Assembly: GCA_002633025.1 (NCBI GenBank)
Contig: NMRB01000831.1
Location: forward strand, 93,256-157,255
Direction of reading: 5' to 3'
Length of the DNA stretch: 64,000 nucleotides
Source of the DNA: Notospermus geniculatus
Lineage: Eukaryota; Nemertea; Pilidiophora; Heteronemertea; Lineidae
Every line of letters starts with the position of its first letter. Position 1 is the stretch's first letter. The position numbers were made by a program, and so were the translations under genes. The notes beneath the pieces were generated by a model, which had not been told where the DNA came from, ran no database searches, and saw only the letters and a list, made by a program, of their open reading frames with translations. Shown here piece after piece: positions 25,164-37,235 of this stretch.

Positions 25164-25951
25164 GGCATCAGAGAAGCTGTGTCCCCCGCAGGTGTGCTAT
25201 TTTTGATGCGGGGGCATATTGAAGTCACCAAGTATGTAGCTAGGCCTATCAACAATATGATGTAGGCCTACTGTAGTTGTGCATGTGTGGGTGGCATGCA
25301 GATCAGTGTAGCTCCACAGCGGTGTGTGCGTCTGACATCGCTGGGCCTATTTTATGCCAGCACAGGGTATGTACACACTGTAAAACAGTGCTGTGGAAGA
25401 GCAGAAAACAAACCCGGTGTGGAATGTCACCAAATGTTCTCCAAAGTACACCAGTTGTAACCAACTAAGTAGGCCTAGTGGCAGTTTTCCAATCCTGAAA
25501 GAGGTCAATAAATAGTTTGCAGCGAAGATTTCTGCACTTCACCCTAGAAAAGTGACTTTTATTCAGTTCAGAAGGTGCATGACGACGTGTGAGTGACTGA
25601 GCATGCTGCATGATGTGAGACGACTGGTTTACGGCAAATCGCGACATTGCAATTTGGTTGTCGTTCTGTATTCGTAGGAAGTTAAAAGTATAAGAAAAAC
25701 ACTGGTAATGTTTTCATTTATTGTTCTGTTTACAGTTGAACTATTGATGCAGAGATTATATTTAATTAAGGTCACATTCTTTGCTAAATCGACGAACAAA
25801 TCTGGAGCGTGACCTCGTTTCCAGGCGGCATGTTGTGTATGATGAGTACATTGCACGCTGTGTAAGTGGTAATCATATGTCGAGGTTGGTGTTGTGGACG
25901 ACGGACGAGACCCGTTTGTAAGTCCCCTGCAGTCTGTCGACTGCGGGGGAC
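25164..25951. other. Copy-A-only segment, 788 bp, flanked by AACAA
   Basis: AACAA occurs at both edges (25159-25163 and 25952-25956) and once at the matching site in B, so this is either an insertion with a 5-bp duplication in A or a microhomology deletion in B. Inverted CCCCCGCAG words lie near both ends (25183-25191 and 25941-25949). The minus-strand frame at 25629-26033 has no recognisable motif. Confidence 0.6.
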
Positions 25952-26171
25952 AACAATCAATATGATACATGAAGGGTAATGACCTCAGAAACATAAGGTC
26001 ACTAGAAAGCTTGAGAACAGTTATCTGCACCAAGAAACCCCCATCAAATCATGTTCTTGTGGTCAGAAGTACAGCTAACAAGGAGGCTGCGTTCATTTCA
26101 GGTAGATTTTGGACGACTAATGATCTAGCTAAGTTGATATCCATGGGATATTAGGCTAGAAACCTCACAAC

Positions 26172-26469
26172 CATAGATGAGAGTGCCATTTCAAAAAATT
26201 CCCGGAAATCAGTCATGACCCCAGAAGTCATGTCCCAAATCCTGCCATTCGACGGCCTTCCGACGGCCCACCGCCATCTTGGCGCCATCGCTGTCATCAA
26301 ATCCTAGCGGTAGATCATGGAACCAATCTAGGATTGTTGATGGTTGGGTGTAAAACCGGGACCGGGAACAGCACAGGTGCCGGAACGAAGCCAAATCGAA
26401 AAATCGAATATTTATTTGGTAGTGCCTGCTCCCGGAAATCCGGGAATTCCCGGAAAACTCTCATCTATG
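26172..26469. mobile_element. Copy-A-only MITE with 6-bp target duplication
   Basis: The terminal inverted repeat is CATAGATGAGAGT, the element is 298 bp, and it is flanked by CACAAC at 26166-26171 and 26470-26475. Copy B has a single CACAAC at the empty site. Subterminal TTCCCGGAAA words appear near both ends. The superfamily is not clear from end sequence and duplication length. Confidence 0.8.
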
Positions 26470-26709
26470 CACAACACATCTGTGTTACTCGGTTACGGAT
26501 CAAAACGGTTTCAGCACCTGAACAAGAACTGGGTGCTTTCTTATGGCTATGAGAAACATGGGTCAGACCCACCAACTGGGCTTAGAAAATGTGGCTTTCT
26601 TCTACCTGGGTTTCCTTTTGGCTACCTTTTTTGTAACGTAAGCAGGAGAAAGCCCAATTTCATTTGCTAGTACAGCGAGAAGCTGTGTGCCTGACAATCC
26701 TTAATTTAA

Positions 26710-26977
26710 AGCCCCACTGTATTGAATTTTACGATATTTTCAAAATGTTAGGAGAATGCAAAACAGAGGTTTCATAGCCTCGTGAAGGACCCCAAAATGC
26801 TTGCCTGATAGGTGTTTCAGAGAATCAAGGCCTAGTTTTCAGCACACATTAAAAAAAACTGCAGGGAGGGCTCTAATGTATTCAGACAGATGTACATTTT
26901 ACACGTCGTGACGTCGTGCACTGACGTCAAGAATCGCGGCGATGATTTGCGTTTTTCAGATTCAATACAGTGGGGCT
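26710..26977. mobile_element. Copy-A-only piggyBac-like MITE
   Basis: The 268-bp element has inverted ends AGCCCCACTGTATTGAA and is flanked by TTAA at 26706-26709 and 26978-26981. Copy B shows the empty site with one TTAA. A TTAA target is the hallmark of piggyBac. No transposase frame is present. A related half copy lies at 8233-8362. Confidence 0.85.
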
Positions 26978-27000
26978 TTAAACTCGCAGGAGTGAGGGGA

Positions 27001-27285
27001 GCCGTGACAGCCTCGTGGTATCACATCCACTTAGCAAGCAGTTTAGATCCCGAGTTCAAATCCCGGGCAATATGGGATTAATCATCCCTGGCTCTTTAGG
27101 CCATCGCATAGGATGTGCCTTGTATCTAGTGCTGTTACAAGGGCAAGTAAAAGACCCCATCCAAGTGAGGATCGGATGAGTAGCTTGAGATGTCTTTTTC
27201 TGTACGTGACTAATAGGGCAAATATGCTACATGTACAGTATAGCTTCGATCCTGATGGAAAAATCTGATATAAATAAAGGCTGAA
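27001..27285 (+). mobile_element. tRNA-derived SINE (copy A)
   Basis: A box-A-like CAGCCTCGTGG is followed by box-B-like GAGTTCAAATCCC, then GGGATTAATCATCC. The family body follows: GGGCAAGTAAAAGAC, CCAAGTGAGGAT, AGTAGCTTGAGATG and GATCCTGATGGAAAA. The copy B counterpart is at about 44701-44895. Confidence 0.75.
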
Positions 27286-28308
27286 GATCACCGGGGTCAG
27301 AAAAGTCTGATTGACACGACTTGTATCCCCGCAACCAGAACAGGCCCGTTATAAAATCAAGAGAAACACCAGCTGTTCAAATGATATTGTGTACATAACA
27401 CCACAGTTACACACACCCAGTACAACAACAGACAGCAGAATCTTATCTGGTGTATCATATCACATCAGGTTCTCCGATATCTCAAATCTATAACAAAACT
27501 CACAACTACGCATATTCAGGATTCATGTTGAGGTAACATTAGAATTATAAATGACTGAAAACAATATGATATCTGTGAAGTTTTCTATGACAATTTGTAC
27601 ATCTGACACCACGTTACGCACAGGAATGGCTCATTTTTATTTTGAATACCAACCGAATGCCATGTTGTAGATCCAGTGTCGCCATCTACTGCTGAATTCC
27701 ACCATCAAACACACCAAGCATCTATGACTCCCACACCGTTTTTTGGAAAATTTTGTGAGTAGGCCTATCCTCTCTGTAGAGGCTCACATATGGAAGACAG
27801 TATTTTGAAACCCAAGTCCCTGACTCTGAATCAGTGAATTTCCTAAAAATCCTACGAAAAATTTGACCAGGTACGGTGACACGGCCTCTAAACATACGAG
27901 TGTGAGTGGCCTTTAGTCAGAGTTTTGTCTGGGCTTATCACTTTTCTGAAGGTAAAGCTACCGATAGCCCTACTTGGCGGCAAAAAGAACCTTGGTGAAG
28001 AGTGCATATCAGGCCTACCATCTGAACTATTCCCAATATCTTGAATCTAAACCAAGGAACACTCATCGCTTGTTGGTGTTCCTGCTTCAATTCTGAGCCG
28101 GCATACTTGAGTTAATGAGCTGGCGATTACACTGCTCTTAAAGGAACTGTTTCACACTGCCATGTTCTTAAAGGGAAGGTGTCATTCGACCATACTCTTC
28201 AAAGACCACAGAGCTCATTAGTGTTCTGATCACAGCCTTCAAAAATCCAGACGGTTGACTCATTTATATTTATTGTAACTGTTCAACGAAAAAAGGAAGT
28301 CACACGCT

Positions 28309-28324
28309 CAGCTCAGCTCAGCTC
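28309..28324. repeat. Short AGCTC tandem repeat
   Basis: Three to four GCTCA units, present in the same form in copy B near 45904. Confidence 0.8.
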
Positions 28325-30152
28325 CATTCCAATCCAACCTGACACCCCATGTGTATTGCTAGCGTAGTTGGAGGGCGTAGCGATGTCACTATTCCTTTTT
28401 AGTCAAGATGAACTTTTTCAGACTCACCTGCATAATTTGAAGCAGGAAGCAAAATGTAAGCCTATGTAGGCTTCCAATCAACTTACATGGCAATACTCAT
28501 ACTAGGAGCATTGCCAGGAGGCATAACTCAGTTCCATATCAACTGCTTTGATGGCTAGTACCAGTTTCCAGCACCCTGTGGCAGCACTGGCATTCTTTAC
28601 CTGTGATGACCTGTATTCACAACACACTACCTATCAAAATACACAAATTCTTGTAAACAAATCTTTACAAATCAAGTCAAGCGTAAGGGCATTATACTGT
28701 TGACCTGTGTGACAAATCCTACGGCACTGATCGATTTTATCTCCAATTTATCTTGGCTTTGAAATAATTCCAAAATATCTTTAATGCGTCATCAATAAAA
28801 ATGCCCATACACACGGAGGTAACTGTGACAATTTTCCCAGGGCCAGACTTCCTTGTTAAACAGATTTTCAAGCCTGATCAAGTTGCACAATGCAGGAAGT
28901 ACGTGCAAATCTGAGATCTTCCTTCACTTTTGTGATTTGAGATCAATCATGGCCCATTTAGTTAGAATCTCCTATCTACCGACCGGCTCTAAAAAACTTA
29001 GGCTACACCTTCGTTTAATGAGAACTTCCCGTTGCAAATTTTGAATTCTACATCAACTTAAATGGCTGTATAGAATCAGCATAGAACAGAATTTCTGTCA
29101 GCTCACATTATATGTGTTCAGCACACCTGAGCCTTCAAGCTCAGCTGAACGCTTGGGCATTCCATACCATACCGGCCAGGAACATTCAAACATTGCAGAC
29201 ATTGGTACAGTGATAATTTGCCGCAATATTCAACGAGTTCCACTGCAGGGCCTACCTGCGTGTATCACCTGTTTCCACAACTCATTAAAACAGAATGCAG
29301 CCAAGCCATGCAAGATTCGTACACCACCACCTGTCGGCAAATTGGAAATTCTCAACAAATATCCTGGCCAGTAACTACTTTGCTGTAACCATTAGAACCT
29401 TGCTTCTCAAATGAATTTCTCCGCATTTTGAGTAAACCACACAAGGCTAAATCAGACATCAGTCACAAAGTACATCTGAAAGGTGTAGCAAAGGAAATAG
29501 GGGATTGCATCTCAGTTGAAAAGTACGTGCTTTCTTCGTGTACTGGAGAAACTTCATCAAACGCCAATCACACCAGCAGATGACATGGATGGGCCGAGTG
29601 ACGCCAATACCAATTCAGTCCATGCTAGACTCACCTGAAAAGATAGAAAGAAAAAGAGCTGTCAAAATAAAGTTTTGAGTCAACGATTTAGAGATTGCGA
29701 TGCTGAACGACTGATCAGTGAACCAACTTTTCATCAGGATTGCAAAAACTGTTGAACTCTCCGCAACAGAGAAGTGAACTGAGCCGGGACACTTGAATGG
29801 TAGTCAGTCACAAGTAGCTTAGTACGGTAGCCACTGCAAAAACAACCCCACTGGTGCCAACCACTTAAATGTGGCGATCAAAATAAGTGTGTTGCACTTG
29901 CCAATAATGAGTGGGACAATACAATTATATGGAGTCTACTCCAACCTGACAGTGGGATAGATAGACAAGCGCTGATGGAAAGGCTAATTGATTTCTGGCT
30001 AAAAGGATTTTCAGTTGGCTCCAAACCTATGACGAGTTTGGAATCACAAATGAGGTATCGGTACTTTCAAGAGTTCCTGATCGCAGAACGCAATGACCAT
30101 TCCCAAAATTCAGAATCAAGGCAGCCACTGCTCTGGTGCTAAAAAGGAGAAG

Positions 30153-30416
30153 GAACCTTTCCTCGTGGTTATCACGTCCACTTAGCAAGCGGCAGGTACC
30201 GGGTTCGAATCCCGGGCCATGTGGGATTAATCATCCAAGGCTCTTCAGTCCATCAAATGGGACAGAAATCCATGGTACCCGTGTACTTTGTGTCTTTGCA
30301 AGGGCAAGTAAAAGACCCCTTCCAAGTGAGGATCATGAGCAGCTTGAGATTGCCTCTTACATGAGGGCCAATAATGCTATGGCTTTGGCCCTGATGGAAA
30401 AACTAATACAAATATT
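30153..30416 (+). mobile_element. tRNA-derived SINE, well preserved
   Basis: Box A TTCCTCGTGGTTATCAC and box B GGGTTCGAATCCC (about 30201-30213) are the best-conserved promoter of this family in the window. They are followed by the shared body to TGATGGAAAAACTAATAC. It lies in the A segment that copy B replaces with an N gap and unrelated DNA, so no counterpart is seen. Confidence 0.8.
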
Positions 30417-31617
30417 TTCAAAACAATTGCTGAAAAGAAATTCCACCACAAAACTTCATCAGATTGGCTTGACAATAACACCATAACATGATTGAACACC
30501 AGCAGACAAATCGTTGATTAGTGATAATCATGGCTTAATCACCTTCATAAACAACATATAAAATTATTCTTAATGAGCATTTAATTGCTGCAATGAGTTA
30601 GGGTGATTCGATCATCAGAGGTGGTTGACTGCTGTGACAATATGATAATGAAATGGATCATTCAGGCATTCCTAACCTCTCGGAAATTTACCATGTGGGG
30701 CATGAAATGTTGTGGGAAGGTAAAACACTTGATTTTTTGTAACTTGACATCACATTAAGCATTTGACACTGTTCCCACTCTCTCCAAATCTCCATGTACT
30801 TGATATAAGAGTATGGCTCAGTCAGTATGCCCAATGAGAAATTTAGCATAATGCAGGAGAAAACTGGAGCACCCACACAAAGCCACTCTCCATCACATGG
30901 AGTAACTATTGTCTGACCAGGGCAGGTTGCCGAAGAGGTGACTTTACTGAGTCCATACAGCAGTGGTTTTGAAAAGCGTTACAGATGCAATTCAAGAGTG
31001 GGAATCAAACATACTGCATCACAGAATATCAATACCATTATTTTTATGGTCACCTGCATAAATGTAGTTCAATATGCATCCATTGCGACATAAGCTCCAG
31101 TTCTTGCTTCATTTGGTCCATTGTGGCTTAGTTTCAACCAGAATCCACTCAATAGACCATTTTGTCAGTGTAGCAAAGCAGCCCATGATTTGACTGAGGT
31201 GGCCTTTTTCACCTTTCTGTCAGTTCATACACCATACCGGTACATGTACAACTAGAGGAAAGAAAACCATGGTACCCACAACTTCCTATGGAACCAGAAG
31301 CAGTAGGTGAAACACCCCCTGTCAAATATTTGTTTCATGTCATTGGTGTTCTTGGAGAAGACTTGTCCTCTCGCGGTGTCCAAATATGGTGAATACGTGT
31401 ACTGGTACTATAACTGCTGTTCTGTAACTGTTGCCATTTCAACCACAATGACCTAATTTCTCTGTACCTACTCGACAATTATTTCCTGAACAATCAGCTT
31501 TGTCACCATAATTTCCTGCATGAAAGTTTTTCCTACCAGTTACCAACATTGGTCATTTATTATGATCTGTGCACAGAAAGCTCATGCATGGCACTGAGAC
31601 ATGCACTCATCCGAGCA

Positions 31618-32000
31618 GTGAAACCAGTCCACTGTGCAGCAAGCAGAGGTGAAACCCGCAATCCAGCATGTTGCAGGTAGTTCATGAAACCAGTCCATCA
31701 TGTTGCAGGGAGTAGTGAAAACAGTCTGCCATGTTGCAGGCAGTAGTGAAACCAGTCTAACATGTTGCAGGTTGTAGTGAAACCAGTCCAGCCTGTTGCA
31801 GGTGGAAGTGAAACCAGTCCAACATGTTGCAGGTGGTAGTGAAACCAGTCCAGCCTGTTGCAGGTGAAGTGAAACCAGTCTAACATGTTGCAGGTGGTAG
31901 TGAAACCAGTACAGCCTGTTGCAGGTGGTAGTGAAATCAGTACCGGTACAACACGTTATGAACTGTAGAGAAACCAGTTCAGCATGCTGCTGGCAGTGAG
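31618..32000. repeat. 31-bp minisatellite, about 12 units (copy A)
   Basis: Units read like GTGAAACCAGTCCAACATG followed by TTGCAGGTGGTA, period about 31 bp with a few longer units. Because the unit has few stops, a 180-codon repetitive minus-strand frame (31582-32124) crosses it; I regard that as an artefact. Copy B has about two fewer units and an inserted palindrome. Confidence 0.9.
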
Positions 32001-32492
32001 TGTCCAAAATTGAAAACCTGCTGTGCCCACGACGAATGGCATCTTCAAGCCAGGACACGCCCAGTTGTTGCATTGTGCCCGAAGCAAATACAGTGTCAGC
32101 CATGCCATTCAATCTAATCATCACTGCTGTCTAATAGCTAATAGTTCATCCTCCTGTGTCGCAGGAGATGACATCATCGCCAAGACGAAGACCTAATGAA
32201 TGTAGCAAATAAACCCAGGGTCTAATCTGCAGAGAGGCAGGACTGAATTAGTCATAAAACATTAACCATCTACATGTAGCATCCTTAGTGCAGACAAATA
32301 TTTCGTCGGTTCTGGTCAGTGACAGTGACTGTTGCCTTCTAGTATCTACCAGCTGCACTCCTTCAAACAGGTTCGTGTAGAAATTGTAAGCAGGTTGTGG
32401 AAACTTATCCATCCTCAGAGTGATAAATGAAGTTGGGACCTTGGACTTATAGCCTGAGACAGATTAAGTTTTACAGCACCAGAAGACACCAC

Positions 32493-32615
32493 GGGCCGTA
32501 TGCACCAACAAAGATTATCTTGAACACATGTTGAGCCGCAGCTTTTTAATGGTGGGACAATGGAAAAGTTGTGGCTCAACCTGAGTTCAAGATAATCTTC
32601 GTTGGTGCATACGGC
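32493..32615. mobile_element. Foldback MITE (copy A)
   Basis: Inverted arms start GGGCCGTATGCACCAACAAA and include GATTATCTTGAAC and GTTGAGCC. The copy B counterpart is 49531-49674, with about 26 extra central bases. GGG-type ends again resemble PIF/Harbinger MITEs; the target duplication is not clear. Confidence 0.7.
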
Positions 32616-32634
32616 TCCACATGAGGAGCCTTGA

Positions 32635-32915
32635 TAGCTTAGTGGTTATCACATCCGCTCAGCAAGCGGCAGTCCCGTGTTCGAATCTTGGGCCATATGG
32701 GATTAATCATCGCTGGCTCTTCAGTCCATTGCATTCCATTGGGACAGTAGTAAACCAAGGAGCCTTGTACCTTGTGTCTTTGCAAGCCGGCAAGTAAAAG
32801 ACCCCATCAAGTGAGGAAATGAGTAGCTTGAGATGGCCACTTCCGTACTACATGTACCAAGGCCAAAATAATGCTATGGCTTCAGCTCTGAAGGAAAATT
32901 TGATACAAAGAACAC
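32635..32915 (+). mobile_element. tRNA-derived SINE (copy A)
   Basis: Box A TAGCTTAGTGG at 32635-32645 fits the eukaryotic consensus, box B GTGTTCGAATC is at 32677-32687, and the family body follows. It starts within about 20 bases of the foldback MITE. The copy B counterpart is at 49690-49960. Confidence 0.8.
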
Positions 32916-33115
32916 CACATCATCATGAGATAGCAGGCTAAGTACATATGCTGCATTTGTAGGCTACATAGAAGACAAGCCTGGTGGCAACTGGGGTTCG
33001 CTATGTCGAATAAGCATGGTTGGGGAGAAGTGAGGAATTAAGGATGTGGAGGAAGTTATTATGATGACTGGCATTGACTGGATATGCCTAATACATGTTT
33101 TACATGCATTTCCAT

Positions 33116-33729
33116 GCGAAATAAACGCAAGATCATTAAAATACACGATGAAAACCGAAAGGTAAAAGAAACAACAAAAAAAAATAATGAGTCAAGGCAA
33201 AGAAAATTTACCCGCCCCCGCGTATCGAACCCGAGACCTTCTGCACAATGGGCAGGCTGCTTCGCCACTCGGCCATGGCGACTATGCACTCTGCGCGGCG
33301 CTGATATGCATGCATGTATTGTTTGGATAGAAATAGAAATAGAAATAGAAATATATTTATTAATCATAAACCCTCGCGAAATAAACGCAAGATCATTAAA
33401 ACACACGATGAAAACCGAAAGGTAAAAGAAACAACAAAAAAAAAATAATAAGTCAAGGCAAAGAAAATTTACCCGCCCCCGCGTATCGAACCCGAGACCT
33501 TCTGCACAATGGGCAGGCTGCTTCGCCACTCGGCCATGGCGACTATGCACTCTGCGCGGCGCTGATATGCATGCATGTATTGTTTGGATAGAAATAGAAA
33601 TAGAAATAGAAATATATTTATTAATCATAAACCCTCGCGAAATAAACGCAAGATCATTAAAACACACGATGAAAACCGAAAGGTAAAAGAAACAACAAAA
33701 AAAAAATAATAAGTCAAGGCAAAGAAAAT
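33116..33729 (-). mobile_element. Tandem array of tRNA-Ser/Leu-like SINE units
   Basis: Two complete units of about 260 bp (33116-33375 and 33376-33636) and a partial third that ends at an N (33730). Read on the minus strand, each has a box A (TGGCCGAGTGG), a box B (GGGTTCGATAC) and a tRNA-like head of about 72 bases, then a T-rich body, ending AATAAATATATTTC plus TTTCTA repeats. The head resembles serine or leucine tRNA. The array lies in an A-only segment (32984-33909). The 202-codon frame across it (33059-33667) is a repeat artefact. Confidence 0.8.
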
Positions 33730-36378
33730 NAGGTCGACAGCTAATGGTGGCCTATCACAAGACGGAATATGACGTTCAAACACCGCAAAAGAAGGCCGTA
33801 AACGTCAAGTAAAGCTTGATTACGTCATACAAATGCCTTGGAAAAGTGGTGTGAAAATAGGGGTCCATATGGCCGCAGCTAGCGCTCGAAGCGGCTCCAT
33901 AGCGAACCAATAATCCACTCATCCATAATCCTTGCTGCCAGATAAGCGTGAAGTGATTTTGCAACAAATGTTGAACAAGCCAACACTAAATCAGCAATTC
34001 CTCTAGAGGCAATTTAGATAGTGATAATTACTGATATACCAGGGACAAGATGGATACCAGTCCTTAATGAAATATCAGTGATAACAACCCACAGAAGAGC
34101 CTCAGAAGTTAATAAATGGATAGAAAAAGTCAGGGCATCTCGTGAGAGATATCAAGACTCATCAATTCTATAGCGATGGCATTCAGAGAGTTAGTGAGAG
34201 GATTGCATGTACTTTATCAATGCAATCGGCCACTGAGCTGCACTGGTTGCGTTGCAAGCCCACAGTAATTATTCAACGCTATCTTGGTCTGGCTCTCATC
34301 TTTGTTTATGATCCACCAACATGTGAAAGAAATGGACGCTGCAAGCATTGCGTCTGCCACTTTATTTCACTGCGGAACGAACTGAATACTGATCAGGACA
34401 CCCCACAACAGCAAGCACTTCTTTGAGTTGGATAGGAGATGGCGCCTTTCGTACCAAGCGGGAGTATCATCCAAAACCCCCATTTTGTCCCAAGAAGCTT
34501 TGTGGAACGTCAGCCCAGCAAAATGATGAAATGTAAGTCCAACCTTTAGCAAACACCCGAAGGTATATCCAAACTGGCTACTAACAGCAATGCTTTGGCG
34601 AGACAAAACAGACAAAAGTATGAAAGGGATGTGTGGTGTTTTCTCAGTTGCTATTGTGAAGAAACCTGTTGTTAAGACCTGTTTCATTGATCAATACTGT
34701 TGTTACCAGATCATTATCTGTATTGATTCACATGGAATCCCCAACAGATCGAAGGGATCCAACAGACCAGGAGATGGACCAATCTCTGTTGAGGCAATCC
34801 ACGTTGGTAGTAAATTGATTAGTGATTACGGCAGTCACATTGGGCAACAACCTGGATTTTTCAAGTGTTGAATTGATTCACCAACTTTCACTGGAAATGT
34901 TGTAAGCTCAAAAGAAATGGCGCAAGAGGGGGCTATAAAAATATGCGACACTTGGACTGTGGAAAGAACGAATTACACTTGGTGTCCACGCCTTGCAGCG
35001 GAAGAGATGATGATGATTGTGGCATCTCATGAGGAATGGGGGAAGATGTTCTATAGTCGTGATAGTGTTGCTATAGTAATGTTCATCCGTCTCTCCATGG
35101 GAGCACCAATATGTTCCGCGGAACCATCCTCATACATTGTAATGAATACAGGTTCATTGTTCGCCACGCATGTGTGAAGGCAATATTGAGAAAGCTAGTC
35201 TAGAGTGCGTCAAGATTGCAAGACAGAGTGGTGGGCATGGTCTTCAAGTCGAAGAGAGAAAGAGAATTCAGTTGCACCAGAGACGTCCTGAACATAGGCC
35301 AAGTCCCAAAGATTACCAAGTTAACAATCAAATAGAACCAAGATTGGTACTGTCAATGGTGTTGGCCCAGCCAATAGATTACATGTACCAACCAGAACGA
35401 CAGCATCTTGACCACCAAGGGTTGTGACATTGCTCCGCCCTCAGACGACACATGGAGTTCCAGGATGGAAAAACAAAGGTTGACACCTTTTTAAAAAAAT
35501 TCAGCCCTAAGGATTCGAAGATGACTGCGATACAACATGGTGAATGTTTCCAATGGATCAGCCTTCTCTACAACAGCAATAGCTTGAAGGAATTCCACAA
35601 TCTCACAGAACACCTCATAGAACATAATGCACTACACTAAAGTGCTGTTCAATCCAATTCGATCTGCAAAGATTTCATGAGCAAGACCACCTGCAAAGGA
35701 TGAAGGGCTGAGAGCGTGCAACCCCAAATCAACAGAACATGATACAGAATTGGATACAAAGTGTTGCTCAAGAACAATTCTGATGTTTTTGCAGTGTACC
35801 TAGATGCGTTATTTGGATGTTTGAGAATGCGCCACATTACCGCCAGTAAACGTGCACATTGGTAAATATGTATTCAACGAGTCAGAGAAAATGTGATGAA
35901 TCTGGGCATGATATGATGTGCAGAATGTGGCTGATTTTATTACAACAGGTTCTGTGGCTCATGATCAAGTGGTCTTGCCCAGAAAATTCTTCATGTTCTC
36001 ATGATATGACGAGCAATTCTTTACCATTGTGTCCCCCCCAATTTGCCGCGTCCAGTTTCTCTGTCAGAACAGCTTTCACCATTGACTTGGTATCTGCAGC
36101 TATTTCAGCTTCATCATTCATATGGTGTAGACGTACCCTCAGGGCACAGACTACTACCCCCCCCCCCCATGACAATATATTGTCACAATATTTTAGTGTG
36201 AGATTTAAACCCAATAGAGCCGCCTATTTTTTGCACTTTCCATAGCTTTCACCACCCTGAACCACCACCAAATGCCACAATTAAGCTGAATAGACAACAG
36301 TGTATTGAGTCAAGGTGGTTTTGTGGTGGTATTGGCGTCTGGAGACATGGCGGATTGTGGTGCTGCCGGCAGTAATTA

Positions 36379-36499
36379 GGGAGGTTTCGGAAGGGCCCGG
36401 TTAGTAGGCCATACGACGACGTTTATCTATTGTTTGGGTATACCCACACAACAGATAAACGTCGTCGTAGGGCCTAACCGGGCCCTTCCGAAACCTCCC
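36379..36499. mobile_element. Foldback MITE with TA target (copy A)
   Basis: 121 bp; the arms begin GGGAGGTTTCGGAAGGGCCC and pair over about 48 bases with three small gaps or mismatches around a 23-base centre. TA dinucleotides flank both ends. An identical-looking copy sits at 53109-53229, so insertion predates the split of the two blocks. Confidence 0.8.
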
Positions 36500-37140
36500 T
36501 ATTGTTGATTTTGATTCCTACATTTAGAGGTGATGACAATTGGCGTGGTCTTCTAGACGGCTCACAGCAGAGCGGTTTAGGGCGGCATGGGCTCTATTGG
36601 GTTAACTTCTCAACAGACTGTTCCATGCCAGGCCATGTGCCCTCACCGTTTCCCACAGCAGGAGATCCAACCCTGGCATTTGAGTGAACCAACCGGCCAG
36701 CTGGCCATGGGTTCTTGATTTCTATCATCAGCTGAGAGGGAAACAAATCCCATTCACTCACAGGGATATGCAGAACATCAGCTCCACCCCAACTTTAGCA
36801 ATACCACCCCTACACTCCATTGACTGATACACATAAGTGAAAGGATGAGACCGAATACCATCAAGGAATCAGCTTGAGTTCAACATATACCTAAGCAAAG
36901 GTATTTCAGTATTTCTTTTACCAATGAGACTTTGAAAAAAGTTCCTATCTATAAATATCACATGACTAAGACACTTGAACATTCTCAATTGTTTGCCAAG
37001 TTTTTTAGAAGAGGTAGTATAATACTCCCCTCGGCAGCGTCGTTTCACTTGGCTCTGAAGGCCCCTACTATTTTTAGAGAGGATGTTCCCCACCAGGCAC
37101 TCAGGCCATCCCACATTGTCGATTTCACCAATCACACATA

Positions 37141-37235
37141 CTAGGACCAGCTTGAGATGGCCTCGTCCGTATAAATATGAGGGCCAATAATGATGGCTTC
37201 TTCAGCCCGGAGGAAAATTTTTTGAAGCATCTGCA
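37141..37235 (+). mobile_element. 5'-truncated tRNA-SINE body (copy A)
   Basis: Retains only the 3' part of the family: AGCTTGAGATGGCCTCGTCC, GAGGGCCAATAATG and a CAGCCCGGAGGAAAATTTT end. The counterpart is at 53876-53960. Confidence 0.65.

Noticed and set aside
30890-31020. Minus-strand box-B-like word (GTTTGATTCCC) near 31000
   Set aside because: No box A at the proper distance and no SINE body; likely a chance match.
31618-32000. Regular 31-bp units resembling a CRISPR array
   Set aside because: The units are contiguous without unique spacers, and the context is an animal intron.
31582-32124. 180-codon repetitive minus-strand frame (DWFHYHLQH-like repeats)
   Set aside because: It is a translation of the 31-bp minisatellite; unit lengths vary and there is no start context, splice signal or conservation between copies A and B.
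33059-33667. 202-codon minus-strand frame with two internal repeats
   Set aside because: It reads through tandem SINE units with tRNA-like heads; the repeat explains the open frame.
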